This document shows positions 1 to 9,034 of a DNA stretch of 32,177 nt, in pieces. The notes under the pieces are model-generated. The model saw only the letters and a program-made list of their open reading frames with translations, searched no databases and had not been told where the DNA came from. Source of the stretch: Gammaproteobacteria bacterium (lineage in GTDB: Bacteria > Pseudomonadota > Gammaproteobacteria > Steroidobacterales > Steroidobacteraceae); assembly GCA_025355165.1 (NCBI GenBank), contig JANYAD010000111.1, positions 1 to 32,177 of the forward strand, in the 5' to 3' direction. Position 1 is the first letter of the stretch; every line of letters starts with the position of its first letter. The position numbers and the translations under genes are program-made.

Positions 1-629
1 AAATACAAATGGCAATCTCCGCCGGTCCACACGAACTCGCCGACGGAAAGATCACACTGCTGCGCGATCATGTGGGTGAGTAGCGCGTAAGAGGCTATAT
101 TGAAAGGCACGCCCAGCAGGGCGTCGGCGCTGCGTTGGTACAACTGGCAGGACAGCCGGCCTTGCGCCACGTAGAACTGAAATAAAGCGTGGCAGGGCAG
201 CAATGCCATGCGGTCCAATTCGCCGACGTTCCATGCGCTGACGATGATGCGCCTCGAGTTGGGATTGCATTTGAGCTGCTCAACTACTTCAGATAGCTGG
301 TCGATTTGCCCGCCATCGCGGGTCGGCCAGCTTCTCCACTGCTTGCCGTAGATCGGTCCTAGCTCCCCGCTCTCATCCGCCCACTCATCCCAAATGCTGA
401 CATCGTGCTCGTGCAGAAATTTGACATTGGTATCGCCGCGCAGAAACCACAAAAGCTCATAGATAATCGAGCGCAAGTGCAGCTTCTTGGTGGTCACTAA
501 GGGGAAGCCGGCGCCAAGGCCGAAGCGCATTTGATAGCCGAACACGCTTAAAGTGCCGGTACCGGTCCTATCCTCCTTGGGAGTGCCGTGCTCACGGATG
601 TGATGCAGGAAATCGAGGTACTCTCGCAT
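1..629 (-). CDS. thyA: Thymidylate synthase, 3' end beyond the window
   Basis: ThyA methylates dUMP to dTMP using 5,10-methylene-tetrahydrofolate, in the cytoplasm. The frame translates to about 209 residues beginning [17 protein letters not shown] and is open to the window edge. It carries the family hallmarks [22 protein letters not shown] and WFLRGDTN. It also has the nucleophile region [11 protein letters not shown], the [17 protein letters not shown] block and WTGGDCHLY at the cut. Roughly the last 55 residues of a usual 264-residue protein are missing only because the window ends. The start ATG overlaps the lgt stop codon (TGATG), so the two genes are probably translationally coupled. 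No separate promoter is visible. Many families have Pro where this one has Leu before the PCH motif. Identification is certain. Confidence 0.97.
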   Translation of the reverse strand, partial: MREYLDFLHHIREHGTPKEDRTGTGTLSVFGYQMRFGLGAGFPLVTTKKLHLRSIIYELLWFLRGDTNVKFLHEHDVSIWDEWADESGELGPIYGKQWRSWPTRDGGQIDQLSEVVEQLKCNPNSRRIIVSAWNVGELDRMALLPCHALFQFYVAQGRLSCQLYQRSADALLGVPFNIASYALLTHMIAQQCDLSVGEFVWTGGDCHLY

Positions 630-1447
630 CAGGTGGTCACTGATCGCAGATTGCCAGTGGGGACCTTGCGACGGTAGGCATAAATCATAAACGCCGCCCC
701 GATCACGATCATGGGCGTCGTCAGCAGCATGCCCATGGTCAACCAGTCTCCCACCAGATAACCGATATTTGCATCGGGCAACCGAACCCATTCCACCACG
801 AACCGTCCACAACCGTATAAAAGAAGAAACATGCCGGTAGGCGCGAGACGCGGTCGAGGCTTGGAGGTAAACCACAACAAAACGAGGAACAACACCAGGC
901 CCTCGAGGGTGGCCTCATAGAGTTGCGACGGGTGGCTAGATATCAGTACACCCTGCGCGTTCGGAACCCCGAATCCCCAGGGCAAATCCGTCGGCTTCCC
1001 CCACAACTCGCCATTGATGAAGTTGCCGAGCCGGCCGAAAAATAAGCCGATGCCGGGCAGCGGCGCCACAAAATCGAGCACGTCGGCGGCATTCTTATGC
1101 TTCACGCGGGCAAACACGATGCACGCCAACAGAACACCGGTCATCCCACCGTGGAACGACATGCCTCCGTCCCATATATGGAAAACATTCAGCCAGTTTT
1201 CGGCGATCACATCATGGCCATAGAAAAGGCACCAGCCCAATCGGCCGCCTAAGATCACCCCGATGGCGCAATAAAAAATGAGATCGTCGATCTCCAATGG
1301 ATTCCACGTCGAACCCGGCCGCCGGGCGCGGTGGCGGGCCAGCCACCAGGCGCCGACGAAACCGATCAGGTACATGATTCCGTACCAATGAATGCGTAGC
1401 GGGCCGATGGAAACGGCGACGGGGTTGATGTGCGGATAGGTCAGCAT
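629..1447 (-). CDS. lgt: Phosphatidylglycerol-prolipoprotein diacylglyceryl transferase
   Basis: Lgt moves diacylglycerol from phosphatidylglycerol onto the lipobox cysteine of prolipoproteins at the inner membrane, the first step of lipoprotein maturation. The 272-residue product is very hydrophobic, with about seven membrane segments. It contains the Lgt signature [17 protein letters not shown] around residue 140 and the early [11 protein letters not shown] segment. Its length is close to the usual 270-290. It starts only 4 bases after the rlmI stop and its own stop overlaps the thyA ATG, so rlmI-lgt-thyA looks like one operon. The lgt-thyA pair is a common bacterial arrangement. The likely lipoprotein cytochrome at 5199-5666 would be one substrate. 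Confidence 0.97.
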   Translation of the reverse strand: MLTYPHINPVAVSIGPLRIHWYGIMYLIGFVGAWWLARHRARRPGSTWNPLEIDDLIFYCAIGVILGGRLGWCLFYGHDVIAENWLNVFHIWDGGMSFHGGMTGVLLACIVFARVKHKNAADVLDFVAPLPGIGLFFGRLGNFINGELWGKPTDLPWGFGVPNAQGVLISSHPSQLYEATLEGLVLFLVLLWFTSKPRPRLAPTGMFLLLYGCGRFVVEWVRLPDANIGYLVGDWLTMGMLLTTPMIVIGAAFMIYAYRRKVPTGNLRSVTT

Positions 1448-1451
1448 GTCG

Positions 1452-2663
1452 CTACTTTAAACTGTCATTGACGCGACAGAAATAGGCTTTCAAGTATCGG
1501 GTCTCAGGGATCGCGGGGTGCACGGGGTGATCCGGTGCCTGGCCGCCCATTTGCAGGATTTGCAGGTGCTTATCTGCTCCCCGCGCGGCCTTGGCAATCG
1601 CCTCCTGTAAGTCCTCCGCACTGATGTGAAAGGAGCAGGAACAGGAAACCAAAATGCCCTCATCTGCAATCAACTTGATGGCAAGCTGATTCAGACGTTT
1701 GTAGGCTGCTAACGCTTTGGGCAGATCTTTCCTGCGCTTGGCGAACGCCGGTGGGTCAATGATAACGACATCGAATCGCTCGCCTTCGCTGAAGAGCTCT
1801 TCGAGAACGGTAAAGGCATCGCCCTTGCGGGTGACGATCTTGACTCGGTTGCGCTCGGCATTGGCAGCGGCCAATTCAAGGGCCGCCGCGGAACTGTCCA
1901 CGCAGGTCACCTCGCGCGCACCTTGATGCGCGGCTCGCACGCCCCAAGCTCCCACATAACTGAACACATCCAACACCCGGGCACCCCGGCGCACATATTT
2001 CTCAAGCTCTCGACGATTGGTGGCTTGATCGAAAAACCAGCCTGTCTTCTGTCCTTCAATTAACGGCGCCAGGAACTCCAGACCATCCTCGAGCACGACC
2101 GCGGGCTTGTCGAAGGCGCCCTTCGCGCTCTCCACATAGTTGCGCAACCCCTCCAACTGGCGTGCGGAACTGTCGTTTTTGAAAAGCAGCGAGTCGCATC
2201 CAGTCACTTGGATCAACGCTTCTTGAATTTGCGGCTTGAGCTGTTCCATGCCCGCGGTACCGATTTGCACGACACAAGCCGAGCCGTAGCGATCGACCAC
2301 CAACCCGGGCAGCCCATCCGCCTCCCCATACACCAACCGATAGTAGGGCCTCGGGTACAACCGTTCGCGCAGCGCCAAGGCTGCGCGTATGCGCTGCGCC
2401 ACCCAGGCCGTATCCGGGATACGCCAGGTTTGCAGCATGCGCGCCGCTATCAAGGAATTCGGGTTGACGTAGGCGAGGCCCAATGCTCGGTCATTGTGCG
2501 CCAGAACACGTACCAGCTCACCGGCCTTGAATTTGGGCAGCGGCGACTGCGCAGAATCGACCTCGTTGCTAAAGATCCAAAGATGCCCGGCATGCACTCG
2601 GCGATCTTCATTGCGCTTAAGACGCAGCGCAGGCAGCTGCGCCACATTACTGAAATCGGACAT
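1452..2663 (-). CDS. rlmI: Class I SAM-dependent 23S rRNA (cytosine) methyltransferase, RlmI type
   Basis: The 403-residue protein has the RlmI/YccW layout: an N-terminal PUA-like RNA-binding part (LKRNEDRRVHAGHLWIFSNEV), a central linker domain and a C-terminal Rossmann methyltransferase. Visible methyltransferase motifs are VLDVFSYVGAWG (SAM binding), the acidic loop VTCVDSS, VIIDPPAFAKRRKDL and the catalytic-type SCSCSFHIS. In E. coli RlmI makes m5C1962 in 23S rRNA; the same target is inferred here. I chose the ATG at 2663 because homologues begin shortly before the PUA motif. An in-frame TTG at 2690 adds nine unconvincing residues. It is the first gene of the rlmI-lgt-thyA run and is divergent from the DUF255 gene, with 55 bases between the two starts. 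Confidence 0.9.
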   Translation of the reverse strand: MSDFSNVAQLPALRLKRNEDRRVHAGHLWIFSNEVDSAQSPLPKFKAGELVRVLAHNDRALGLAYVNPNSLIAARMLQTWRIPDTAWVAQRIRAALALRERLYPRPYYRLVYGEADGLPGLVVDRYGSACVVQIGTAGMEQLKPQIQEALIQVTGCDSLLFKNDSSARQLEGLRNYVESAKGAFDKPAVVLEDGLEFLAPLIEGQKTGWFFDQATNRRELEKYVRRGARVLDVFSYVGAWGVRAAHQGAREVTCVDSSAAALELAAANAERNRVKIVTRKGDAFTVLEELFSEGERFDVVIIDPPAFAKRRKDLPKALAAYKRLNQLAIKLIADEGILVSCSCSFHISAEDLQEAIAKAARGADKHLQILQMGGQAPDHPVHPAIPETRYLKAYFCRVNDSLK

Positions 2664-2678
2664 GACAACTACTTCGGC

Positions 2679-2684
2679 TATAGT
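2679..2684 (+). promoter_or_regulatory. Candidate -10 element for the DUF255 gene
   Basis: TATAGT matches the -10 consensus at five of six positions and lies in the 55-base divergent gap, 34 bases before the ATG at 2719. No convincing -35 hexamer is seen at 16-18 bases spacing, so this is a weak call. Confidence 0.3.
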
Positions 2685-2718
2685 AAGCAATCATTCTAAC
2701 CGACTAAAGTCGTGAAAG

Positions 2719-4776
2719 ATGCTGCGCAATCATCTCGCCGACGAGACCAGCCCGTACCTGCTACAGCACGCCGACAATCCGGTTGAGTGGTATCCGTGGG
2801 GTGAGACCGCCTTGGCCCGCGCCAAGCAGGTGGACAAGCCAATCCTTTTGTCGATCGGATATTCGGCCTGCCATTGGTGCCACGTGATGGCGCATGAGTC
2901 CTTCGAGGATTTGGAGATAGCAGCCTTGATGAACGATTTATTCATCAACATCAAAGTCGATCGCGAAGAACGCCCGGATCTGGACAAAATTTATCAGGTC
3001 GCGCAACAGATGTTGACGAACGGCTCCGGAGGCTGGCCCTTGACCATGTTTCTGTCGCCCGATACGCAGCAGCCTTTTTTTGGCGGCACCTATTTTCCCA
3101 AGCAAGCCCGCTACGGGATGCCGGCCTTCAGCGAGATTTTGCGGCGTGTGGCTGAGTACTATCGCACCCAAGGTGCGCAGATCGCGGCGCAAAATGCCCA
3201 ACTGCAAGCCGCGCTCGCCAGTCTCGCACCGCACAGCGCTGAGGGAGCCGTGCTTGACCGCTCTCCCCTTATTCAGGCGCGCGCCGCGTTGGAGCGCTCC
3301 TTCGATGCTGCTTTCGGCGGCTTTACCGGCGCTCCCAAATTCCCGCATCCGAGCAGCATCGAACGCTGTCTGCGGCAATGGCATGCAACCCATCGGGACA
3401 TCAATCCCGATCTGAAAGCGCTCTACATGGGCACTCTGACGCTAACGCGCATGGCGGAAGGCGGTCTTTACGACCAACTTGGCGGCGGGTTCGCGCGCTA
3501 TTCCGTGGATGGTTTTTGGATGATTCCGCATTTCGAAAAAATGCTCTACGACAATGCCCAGCTGCTTTGCGAGTACTCTCGCGCATATCTTGCAACCGGC
3601 GAAGTTCTATTCGCGCGGATCGCGAATGAGACAGCCGATTGGGTCCTGCGCGATATGCGCTCGCACGAGGGCGGGTTTTATTCCAGCCTGGATGCAGACT
3701 CGGAAGGCCACGAGGGAAAATTCTACTGTTGGACCCCGGGTGAGCTCCAGGGACTGCTATCGAAGCAGGAATACGCGGCGTTTTCGGCCCGATTCGGCGT
3801 GGACCGAGCGGCCAACTTCGAAGGTGAGTGGCATCTGCACACCTATTCGTCCATCCATGATATTGCAACCGCACTCGGCGAGTCGCCAGCCGCCGTACAG
3901 TTACTGATCGCTTCTTCGCGCGCGAAACTTTTGCAAGTGCGAAATTTGCGCGTCTGGCCCGCTCGCGATGAGAAAATATTGACCGCCTGGAACGCGCTGC
4001 TGATCAAGGCATTGGCCATCGCCTCGCGGGTCCTGAAGCGGCCCGAGTTGGCGGATGCCGCGTGCGCCGCCGCAGACCTCGTGCAGCGGCACCTATGGCG
4101 CGACGCTCGCTTGCTCGCAACCTACAAGGACGGCCGTGCTCATTTGCCCGCCTATCTCGATGACTACGCCTTTCTGGCTGATGCCCTGTTGGAGTTGCTG
4201 CAGACCCGGTGGCGTAGCAGCGATCTTGTCTTTGCCCGTCAATTGGCAGAGGTGATGCTCGAGCAGTTCGAGGACTGCGCGGGCGGCTTTTTCTTCACTG
4301 CCAAAGAACATGAGCATCTGATTCTGCGCAGCAAGACATTCGGCGACGAGTCGATGCCTTCCGGCAACGGCGTGGCTGCCGCCATGCTGTGCCGGCTCGG
4401 GCACTTGCTAGGCGAACTTCGCTACCTCGACGCGGCCGAGCGAACACTCAAGGCGGCGTGGACAGGGCTGCTGGAGTACCCCCAGGCACACATGAGCCTG
4501 GTGAATGCGCTGGAGGATTTCTTATCCTCGATGCAAATCGTGGTCATCCGTGGTGAAAAAGACAGCGCCGAGCAATGGGCACAGGAATTGAACCTGGTGT
4601 ACGCGCCCACCCGGCTGATCTTTGCCATACCCACGGACGCCGATTTACCGCCGGCACTTGCGGCCAAGCGAGGCGGCGATGCAACAGTGGCCTACCTATG
4701 CACCGGTATGAGCTGCTCGGCACCGCTTGTAAGTGTCGAAGCAATATCGCTCAGCCTTGAAAGGGCCGTCATCTAG
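2719..4776 (+). CDS. DUF255 thioredoxin-domain protein (YyaL / SPATA20 family)
   Basis: The 685-residue protein begins with a DUF255 thioredoxin-like domain (about residues 1-165) bearing [23 protein letters not shown], the redox-like CHWCH motif at 51-55 and [14 protein letters not shown]. The remainder resembles an (alpha/alpha) barrel of the six-hairpin glycosidase type, with [60 protein letters not shown] and [16 protein letters not shown]. Full length matches the family. The biochemical function is not established: some annotations suggest sugar epimerisation, others redox. No signal peptide is seen, so it is probably cytoplasmic. Its last 8 bases overlap the convergent HIT gene. Confidence 0.93.
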   Translation: MLRNHLADETSPYLLQHADNPVEWYPWGETALARAKQVDKPILLSIGYSACHWCHVMAHESFEDLEIAALMNDLFINIKVDREERPDLDKIYQVAQQMLTNGSGGWPLTMFLSPDTQQPFFGGTYFPKQARYGMPAFSEILRRVAEYYRTQGAQIAAQNAQLQAALASLAPHSAEGAVLDRSPLIQARAALERSFDAAFGGFTGAPKFPHPSSIERCLRQWHATHRDINPDLKALYMGTLTLTRMAEGGLYDQLGGGFARYSVDGFWMIPHFEKMLYDNAQLLCEYSRAYLATGEVLFARIANETADWVLRDMRSHEGGFYSSLDADSEGHEGKFYCWTPGELQGLLSKQEYAAFSARFGVDRAANFEGEWHLHTYSSIHDIATALGESPAAVQLLIASSRAKLLQVRNLRVWPARDEKILTAWNALLIKALAIASRVLKRPELADAACAAADLVQRHLWRDARLLATYKDGRAHLPAYLDDYAFLADALLELLQTRWRSSDLVFARQLAEVMLEQFEDCAGGFFFTAKEHEHLILRSKTFGDESMPSGNGVAAAMLCRLGHLLGELRYLDAAERTLKAAWTGLLEYPQAHMSLVNALEDFLSSMQIVVIRGEKDSAEQWAQELNLVYAPTRLIFAIPTDADLPPALAAKRGGDATVAYLCTGMSCSAPLVSVEAISLSLERAVI

Positions 4777-5221
4777 ACGCGTAGCGCTTGCGAATCTCAG
4801 CGCCGACGCGGCGCTTGAAGTCGCCATGCAGCGTATCGGCATAAAAAGGCGCCGCGTTCCAGTCGAGCGCCCAGGGTTGTGCGGTGCGCGTGCTCTCCGG
4901 TTCCGCACTATCGCGGGGAAATATATGGGCATGCAGCGCCGGATCGACGTTCCCGAAAATGGCATAGTTGACGCGCGCCGCCGCGGTGACGACCAACAGT
5001 ACATCCCCGATGGTGGCCATATCGTCGAGAAATTCGCTGCGCGCGCCGGGCAGCAACGCGTTCAGGTGCGGCACTACCGGATCGGGCAGTAACAGGCAGT
5101 ATCCGGGCAATACCTGCCGCTCGCCCATAACCAACCAACCGGAAGGCACCTTTGCGATGGCTGCCGGCAAGCGAGAGGCGCGGCAGCGCTCCACTAAATC
5201 ATCGATGGCGGTCATTGCCAT
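4769..5221 (-). CDS. HIT-domain protein (nucleotide hydrolase or transferase family)
   Basis: The 150-residue product contains a HIT-like fold: [21 protein letters not shown] as the early strands, then [19 protein letters not shown] as the active-site strand. The classical H-x-H-x-H triad reads A-L-H-A-H. The central nucleophile-position and last histidines are present, but the first is alanine. HIT proteins usually cleave nucleotide phosphoanhydrides such as Ap4A or AMP-lysine conjugates; the substrate here cannot be deduced. The ATG at 5221 is preceded by GGGAAG. An ATG two codons later (5215) is equally possible, and the frame stays open to 5323 but reads as non-conserved sequence. It overlaps the cytochrome gene by 23 bases and is the last gene of the 8349-4769 run. 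Confidence 0.8.
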   Translation of the reverse strand: MAMTAIDDLVERCRASRLPAAIAKVPSGWLVMGERQVLPGYCLLLPDPVVPHLNALLPGARSEFLDDMATIGDVLLVVTAAARVNYAIFGNVDPALHAHIFPRDSAEPESTRTAQPWALDWNAAPFYADTLHGDFKRRVGAEIRKRYASR

Positions 5222-5666
5222 ATTCTTCCCGGGCCCTTGAGATGATTGCGGCGTCGACTGCGGAGGCCGAGCCACCGAACTTTGAACGAATATACGTGAG
5301 TAATGCGGCGGCATCTTGATCATTCATCCAGCCGAACAGCAACATCTGTGTGGGGTATCGGCCTGCTGGAATGCTGGCAGGCCGCTTTTGGCTCAAGACC
5401 CACTGTGCCAGTTCAATCGGATCCCCCCGGACCGCCGCTGACCCTAACAGGCCCGGGTACACATTGGGCACCCCCTCGCCTTTTTCCCGGTGGCAAGGAG
5501 CGCAGTTTTGTTGGTACAGCGCCGCGCCTCGGGCGGCTGAATTTGCCGGGGTGCTGCTGAGCTCGGCACCGGCGGGATCCGATGATGATGAGCAGGCAGC
5601 AATGAAGATCGGGAACAACATTGGCAGCCAAGACTTTCCCCGCCTATGCGCGGTCATGTCGGGCAT
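5199..5666 (-). CDS. Single-haem cytochrome c, probable lipoprotein
   Basis: The 155-residue protein opens with a basic stretch (HRRGKSW) and a hydrophobic segment ending IAAC at Cys25, which looks like a lipobox. A Ser/Ala/Pro-rich linker follows, then one cytochrome c domain. The haem site is CAPCH at 55-59, followed by GEGVPNVYPGLLGS. The likely sixth ligand is a methionine in RYPTQMLLFGWM (Met108 or Met114). It is probably a periplasmic electron carrier anchored to a membrane; its partner is unknown. The start ATG at 5666 overlaps the mepK stop as TAATG, arguing for translational coupling. An ATG at 5657 would remove three residues. No oxidase or dehydrogenase lies next to it. Confidence 0.88.
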   Translation of the reverse strand: MPDMTAHRRGKSWLPMLFPIFIAACSSSSDPAGAELSSTPANSAARGAALYQQNCAPCHREKGEGVPNVYPGLLGSAAVRGDPIELAQWVLSQKRPASIPAGRYPTQMLLFGWMNDQDAAALLTYIRSKFGGSASAVDAAIISRAREEYGNDRHR

Positions 5667-6202
5667 TATCCGCGCCAACTGCGAATGCCGCCGGTATCCA
5701 AGTGCACGAAATTAGACGCTCGGTAGTAACCCACGCCTCCGCGCTTCAAATCCAACGCCTGAGCCGCGAGATCAGCACAATCTACTCCGCTCATGCGCAC
5801 ATCAATGGCGCGCCCCTGCGTGTGCAGGCTGTGTTGCGACACCCCGGAGCTGCGGGCACGCAGCCGCTCATTGCTGTCCGGCGACCGGTAGCCTGAGATG
5901 ACGCTAAACGCTGCGGGTGCGCCGAAATGAGCCGCGACATCAACCAGGTAGTCGAGGAGCTTCGGATCAATGCTGTGTTTTTCGCCGCTGCGGAAATCCC
6001 GGAGCAAGGTCTCGATCGCGGCGAGCGCGTCGCTCACATATGCGTTATCGCGAAAGTACTCAATTTCCAATCGCTCGGCCGTATGCAAGTTGAGCAATGC
6101 AAGGCGCTTTGGGGGCGCTGTGGCCGCGCCGCTCCAAGCGCGTGAGCATAGAGACGCGCCAGCCCAGACGCCGGTAGTCAGCATGCGGCGTCGAGAGATC
6201 AA
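5666..6202 (-). CDS. mepK: Murein endopeptidase of the MepK/YcbK (DUF882, M15-like) family, Tat-exported
   Basis: The 178-residue product closely follows E. coli YcbK/MepK, a zinc endopeptidase that cuts peptidoglycan cross-links in the periplasm. Seen directly: LALLNLHTAERLEIEYF, SIDPKLLDYL, SVISGYRSPDSNERLRARS, zinc-ligand candidates His127 and Asp134 in SLHTQGRAIDV, and His167 in NFVHLDTGG. The N-terminus MISRRRMLTTGVWAGASL is a twin-arginine signal (SRRRML), as in MepK. I chose the TTG at 6202 because GGAGG stands 7 bases upstream and it gives a normal Tat peptide. This TTG overlaps the stop of the decarboxylase gene. A longer open frame to 6286 only shadows that gene. Confidence 0.9.
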   Translation of the reverse strand: MISRRRMLTTGVWAGASLCSRAWSGAATAPPKRLALLNLHTAERLEIEYFRDNAYVSDALAAIETLLRDFRSGEKHSIDPKLLDYLVDVAAHFGAPAAFSVISGYRSPDSNERLRARSSGVSQHSLHTQGRAIDVRMSGVDCADLAAQALDLKRGGVGYYRASNFVHLDTGGIRSWRG

Positions 6203-7356
6203 CCCAAATCCTCCAGCAACCGGCCTTGGTCGAGCGCCAGCACGGTGGGCCGTGGGAAGAAGTTGAATTCCGATGCCGACGCCCAAGTGTAGGCGCCCAT
6301 CATGTGTCCGAGCACTACGTCGCCGATCTCGAGTTTGGGCAGCGCCACTGTTTCGCGGATAACATCGATGCTATCGCAGGTGGGTCCGGCGAGCACCGAA
6401 GGAAAAGTCTCCGCGCCCGCAGACAGCGCCTCGACGGGGAATACGGAATGATCGTACATTTGGCCGCTATAGCTGCCGTACACCCCGTCATCCAGGTAAT
6501 ACCACCACCGGCCGTCGCGCAAAGCGCGTCCCATGACCGAAGACACCGCTATCGCCGCAGGAGCGGCGATGAAGCGTCCCGGTTCAGATATGGTCCGCAT
6601 CCCCACGGGCAATTTACCCAGCGCCTCTTTTAAGGGCGCGCAAAACTCTTCGATGGGCATGGCAGGTTTCAAGTAATCCACCGGAAATCCCCCGCCGATG
6701 TCGAGGATGTTGGGAGAATGGCCTGCCTCGACTGCGTCCTGCAGCAATTCCCGGCACACATCGATGGCCTTGACCATCATCGCGGGGTCGGCATTTTGGG
6801 AGCCTGTGTGAAAGGACAGGCCATCGACTTTAATGCGTAGCTCGGCTGCGAGCTTGAAAAGATCCGCGACCGATTCCGGATCACAGCCAAACTTGCGCGA
6901 AAGATCGACTTGCGCTCCCGGGCTTCGAAATGAAACGCGGATCAGCAGCGAACAGCGGGTACGAAACTGGGTGAACTTGCGCAACTCGTCAGGGTTGTCG
7001 ATGACAAAAAGGCCGATTCCAAAGCTCAACGCCGTGCGAATGTCGCTGTCGCGCTTGATTGGGTGAGTATGTATGCAGCGCGCGGGCGCAATCTTCAAGC
7101 GGCGGACCAGTTCCACCTCGCCATTGCTCGCCAGATCGAAACATGCACCCTCGGCATTCAGCGTGGTGATGAGCGATGCGTGCGGCAGCGGCTTCAATGC
7201 GTAATGCAGATCCACGCCCGGCAACGCGGCCGCGAGCCGGCGATATTGCCGGCGCACGCGTTCGGCATCGATGACGAATAGCGGGGACCCGTAACGCGAC
7301 ACCAAATGGCGAACTGCCTCTCGCGAGAAAGGATCTTGATTGGGATCGAGTTCCAT
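6199..7356 (-). CDS. Type III PLP-dependent decarboxylase, probably ornithine decarboxylase
   Basis: The 385-residue protein is a fold-III decarboxylase with an alanine-racemase-type barrel. The PLP lysine is Lys55 in HYALKPLPH. The phosphate and ring contacts appear as SFHTGSQ, GGGFP (221-225) and EPGRF (258-262). The specificity motif reads GPTCDSIDV with Cys327-Asp328. This is the ornithine/lysine decarboxylase form; diaminopimelate decarboxylase usually has GPICESGD, and is longer (about 415). It therefore most likely makes putrescine from ornithine, although automatic naming as LysA would be easy. Its ATG follows the tsaC stop after 3 bases, and its stop overlaps the mepK start, so it sits inside a coupled operon. 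Confidence 0.85.
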   Translation of the reverse strand: MELDPNQDPFSREAVRHLVSRYGSPLFVIDAERVRRQYRRLAAALPGVDLHYALKPLPHASLITTLNAEGACFDLASNGEVELVRRLKIAPARCIHTHPIKRDSDIRTALSFGIGLFVIDNPDELRKFTQFRTRCSLLIRVSFRSPGAQVDLSRKFGCDPESVADLFKLAAELRIKVDGLSFHTGSQNADPAMMVKAIDVCRELLQDAVEAGHSPNILDIGGGFPVDYLKPAMPIEEFCAPLKEALGKLPVGMRTISEPGRFIAAPAAIAVSSVMGRALRDGRWWYYLDDGVYGSYSGQMYDHSVFPVEALSAGAETFPSVLAGPTCDSIDVIRETVALPKLEIGDVVLGHMMGAYTWASASEFNFFPRPTVLALDQGRLLEDLG

Positions 7357-7359
7357 CTG

Positions 7360-8349
7360 CTAGCCGACGCTGAGCTCCAAGGAATCATCGCCCATGCCGC
7401 TGGCGCGCTGCAGCCGATCGAGGATCGCCGCCCACTGCTCATCTTGCGGCAACCTTTGCACGAAAATTTTCACGCAGCCGATTCGATCGAGCGTGCGCAG
7501 GTGGTTGTAGAGATTATGTGCGTAAGTGAGCGGCTTCTTGCCGGCATTTATCCAAGTCATATGCCGGCGGGTATGCAGCGGCGGCCGCATGGCCAGTACG
7601 GCCACCTTTTCGCCGCGCGCCACGATCTCTCCGGCGCGTACCTCCAAGTCATCGGAGTCGACAATTTCCAGCGGCGTCGAGGGCGCGTAGTGCAAAGCTC
7701 GATCGCCCGGAGCACGCGGGACGGGCCCGCCGATGGCCAGTACCCCTACCGTCTGTTCGAGTTGCGAACGCGTGATGAATCCGGGACGCAGCAGTCTCGC
7801 TTGGTTATCCAAACAGGACACAATGGTGGATTCCAGCCCGATGGGCGAATCACCCCCATCCAAAATCACTCCGACCGCATCGCCCAGCTCATCCCGCACG
7901 TGCTCAGGCTTGGTGGGACTTAAGCGTCCGTAGCGGTTTGCGGAGGGCGCCGCAATGCCTCCGCCGAAGGCATTCAGCAGCTGCTGCGCCATCGGATGCG
8001 ATGGAACTCGGATGCCGATGCTGTCCTGGCCTCCCGTGACGATATCGTTGACGTTCTCCCCCTTGGGTAGAATCAGCGTCAACGGGCCTGGCCAAAACTT
8101 ATCAGCCAATTGCTGCGCAACGGGCGGCATATGCGCCACCCAACGATGTAGGTAGCGCGGATCGTCCAAGTGCACGATCACAGGATGATCGGGCGGACGC
8201 CCCTTGACCTCGAATATCTTGCGCACCGCTGCCGGGTTGGAGGCGTTTGCGCCGAGCCCGTACACGGTCTCGGTCGGAAATACGACCAATTCGCCCGCGC
8301 GCAACGCTTCGACCGCGGCTTCGATATCTGTCTGTGTAGCTCTTACCAC
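7360..8349 (-). CDS. Threonylcarbamoyl-AMP synthase, long Sua5 form
   Basis: This enzyme makes threonylcarbamoyl-AMP from threonine, bicarbonate and ATP for the t6A37 modification of ANN-reading tRNAs. The 329-residue protein has the N-terminal YrdC domain with FPTETVYGLGANA, KGRPPDHPVIVH, FWPGPLTLIL, GIRVPSHP, APSANRYGRLSPT and LDGGDSPIGLESTIV. A C-terminal Sua5 domain follows a linker (PRAPGDRALHYAP). This is the Sua5 type rather than the shorter TsaC. The start is a GTG: the frame meets a stop at 8362-8364 with no other start before it. There is no Shine-Dalgarno sequence, but TATCAT lies 6 bases upstream, so the mRNA may be leaderless. It heads the five-gene run ending at 4769. Confidence 0.93.
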   Translation of the reverse strand: MVRATQTDIEAAVEALRAGELVVFPTETVYGLGANASNPAAVRKIFEVKGRPPDHPVIVHLDDPRYLHRWVAHMPPVAQQLADKFWPGPLTLILPKGENVNDIVTGGQDSIGIRVPSHPMAQQLLNAFGGGIAAPSANRYGRLSPTKPEHVRDELGDAVGVILDGGDSPIGLESTIVSCLDNQARLLRPGFITRSQLEQTVGVLAIGGPVPRAPGDRALHYAPSTPLEIVDSDDLEVRAGEIVARGEKVAVLAMRPPLHTRRHMTWINAGKKPLTYAHNLYNHLRTLDRIGCVKIFVQRLPQDEQWAAILDRLQRASGMGDDSLELSVG

Positions 8350-8355
8350 ACGCTC

Positions 8356-8361
8356 ATGATA
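8356..8361 (-). promoter_or_regulatory. Candidate -10 element just before the sua5-type gene
   Basis: TATCAT (five of six consensus) ends 6 bases before the GTG at 8349, so transcription would begin at or beside the start codon. The best -35 candidate, TTGCTC, is at a short 15-base spacing. Confidence 0.35.
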
Positions 8362-8400
8362 TCAAGACTCAGATGCGAGCAAGAGCCGCATGTATTTCAG

Positions 8401-8428
8401 GGGGCCTTTTAGGCTCCTTCAGGGAGCC
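8401..8428 (-). terminator. Possible hairpin terminator downstream of the GNAT gene
   Basis: GGCTCC (8412-8417) and GGAGCC (8423-8428) form a 6-bp stem with a 5-base loop. An alternative stem pairs AGGCTCCT with the upstream AGGGGGCCT region around a short T loop. There is no clear U tract on either strand, so termination is uncertain. The rest of 8350-8455 holds only the promoter candidate for the downstream gene. Confidence 0.3.
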
Positions 8429-8455
8429 CGCGGGGATCCCTTCAGCGCTCCTGTT

Positions 8456-8965
8456 TTACAGTTGCAAGAGCTTTGTAGCCGGAAGGCGACATTCTAAGAA
8501 CACCAGGTCGAGCCATCGGCCGAACTTGAATCCCACTTCATGGAAATGACCCACATTGACGAAACCCAAGCTTTGATGCAGCTTGATGGATGCGGCGTTG
8601 TCGGCATCAATCCCCGCAATCATGATGTGCTTTTGCATTGCGCAGGCTCGAACCAGAAGTTCGCTGACAAGCTGTCGTCCGAAGCCTCGGCCACGGCAAT
8701 CCGAGCGCACATGAACGCTATGTTCCACCGTATGCTGATAACAATGCGGCGCTCGAAACTCCCCAAAGGTGCCAAAGCCAGTGATGCCTGATGCATCTTT
8801 CGAGACTATGAGGGGAAAGCCGCCGGTACGTTTTGCCTCGAACCACGCTTCGCCGCGCTCAGGGCTCAACTCCAACTCCGAATATACCGCGGTAGAGTTG
8901 CGGATAACCTCGTTGTAAATCGCCAGTATTTCGGCGAGATCTTGCCTGCAGGCAACCTCGATCAT
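8456..8965 (-). CDS. GNAT N-acetyltransferase, phosphinothricin-acetyltransferase-like
   Basis: The 169-residue protein has the GNAT fold. The opening DLAEILAIYNEVIRNSTAVY resembles the Pat/YncA/MnaT branch. VEHSVHVRSDCRGRGFGRQL is the acetyl-CoA binding strand-loop (R-G-x-G type), and AGIDADNAASIKLHQSLGFVNVGHF is motif B. Members acetylate phosphinothricin, methionine sulphoximine or other amino-acid-like amines; the natural substrate cannot be told from sequence. Length is normal. Upstream of the ATG there is no Shine-Dalgarno but TATGAT 5 bases away. It lies alone between the HtrA-like gene and sua5, on the same strand. Confidence 0.88.
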   Translation of the reverse strand: MIEVACRQDLAEILAIYNEVIRNSTAVYSELELSPERGEAWFEAKRTGGFPLIVSKDASGITGFGTFGEFRAPHCYQHTVEHSVHVRSDCRGRGFGRQLVSELLVRACAMQKHIMIAGIDADNAASIKLHQSLGFVNVGHFHEVGFKFGRWLDLVFLECRLPATKLLQL

Positions 8966-8970
8966 GCAAT

Positions 8971-8976
8971 ATCATA
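8971..8976 (-). promoter_or_regulatory. Candidate -10 element just before the GNAT gene
   Basis: TATGAT (five of six) ends 5 bases before the ATG at 8965. No good -35 hexamer is visible at 17 bases. A transcript from it would have essentially no leader. Confidence 0.3.
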
Positions 8977-9034
8977 AACCATCAATGGGCTGGTGCCTGC
9001 GCATCCAGCACGCCGCGCCGGCTCGAATCGCGGG

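Noticed and set aside
8401-8455. GGGATCCC palindrome as an operator
   Set aside because: An 8-base palindrome with no second copy or matching promoter context is not enough.
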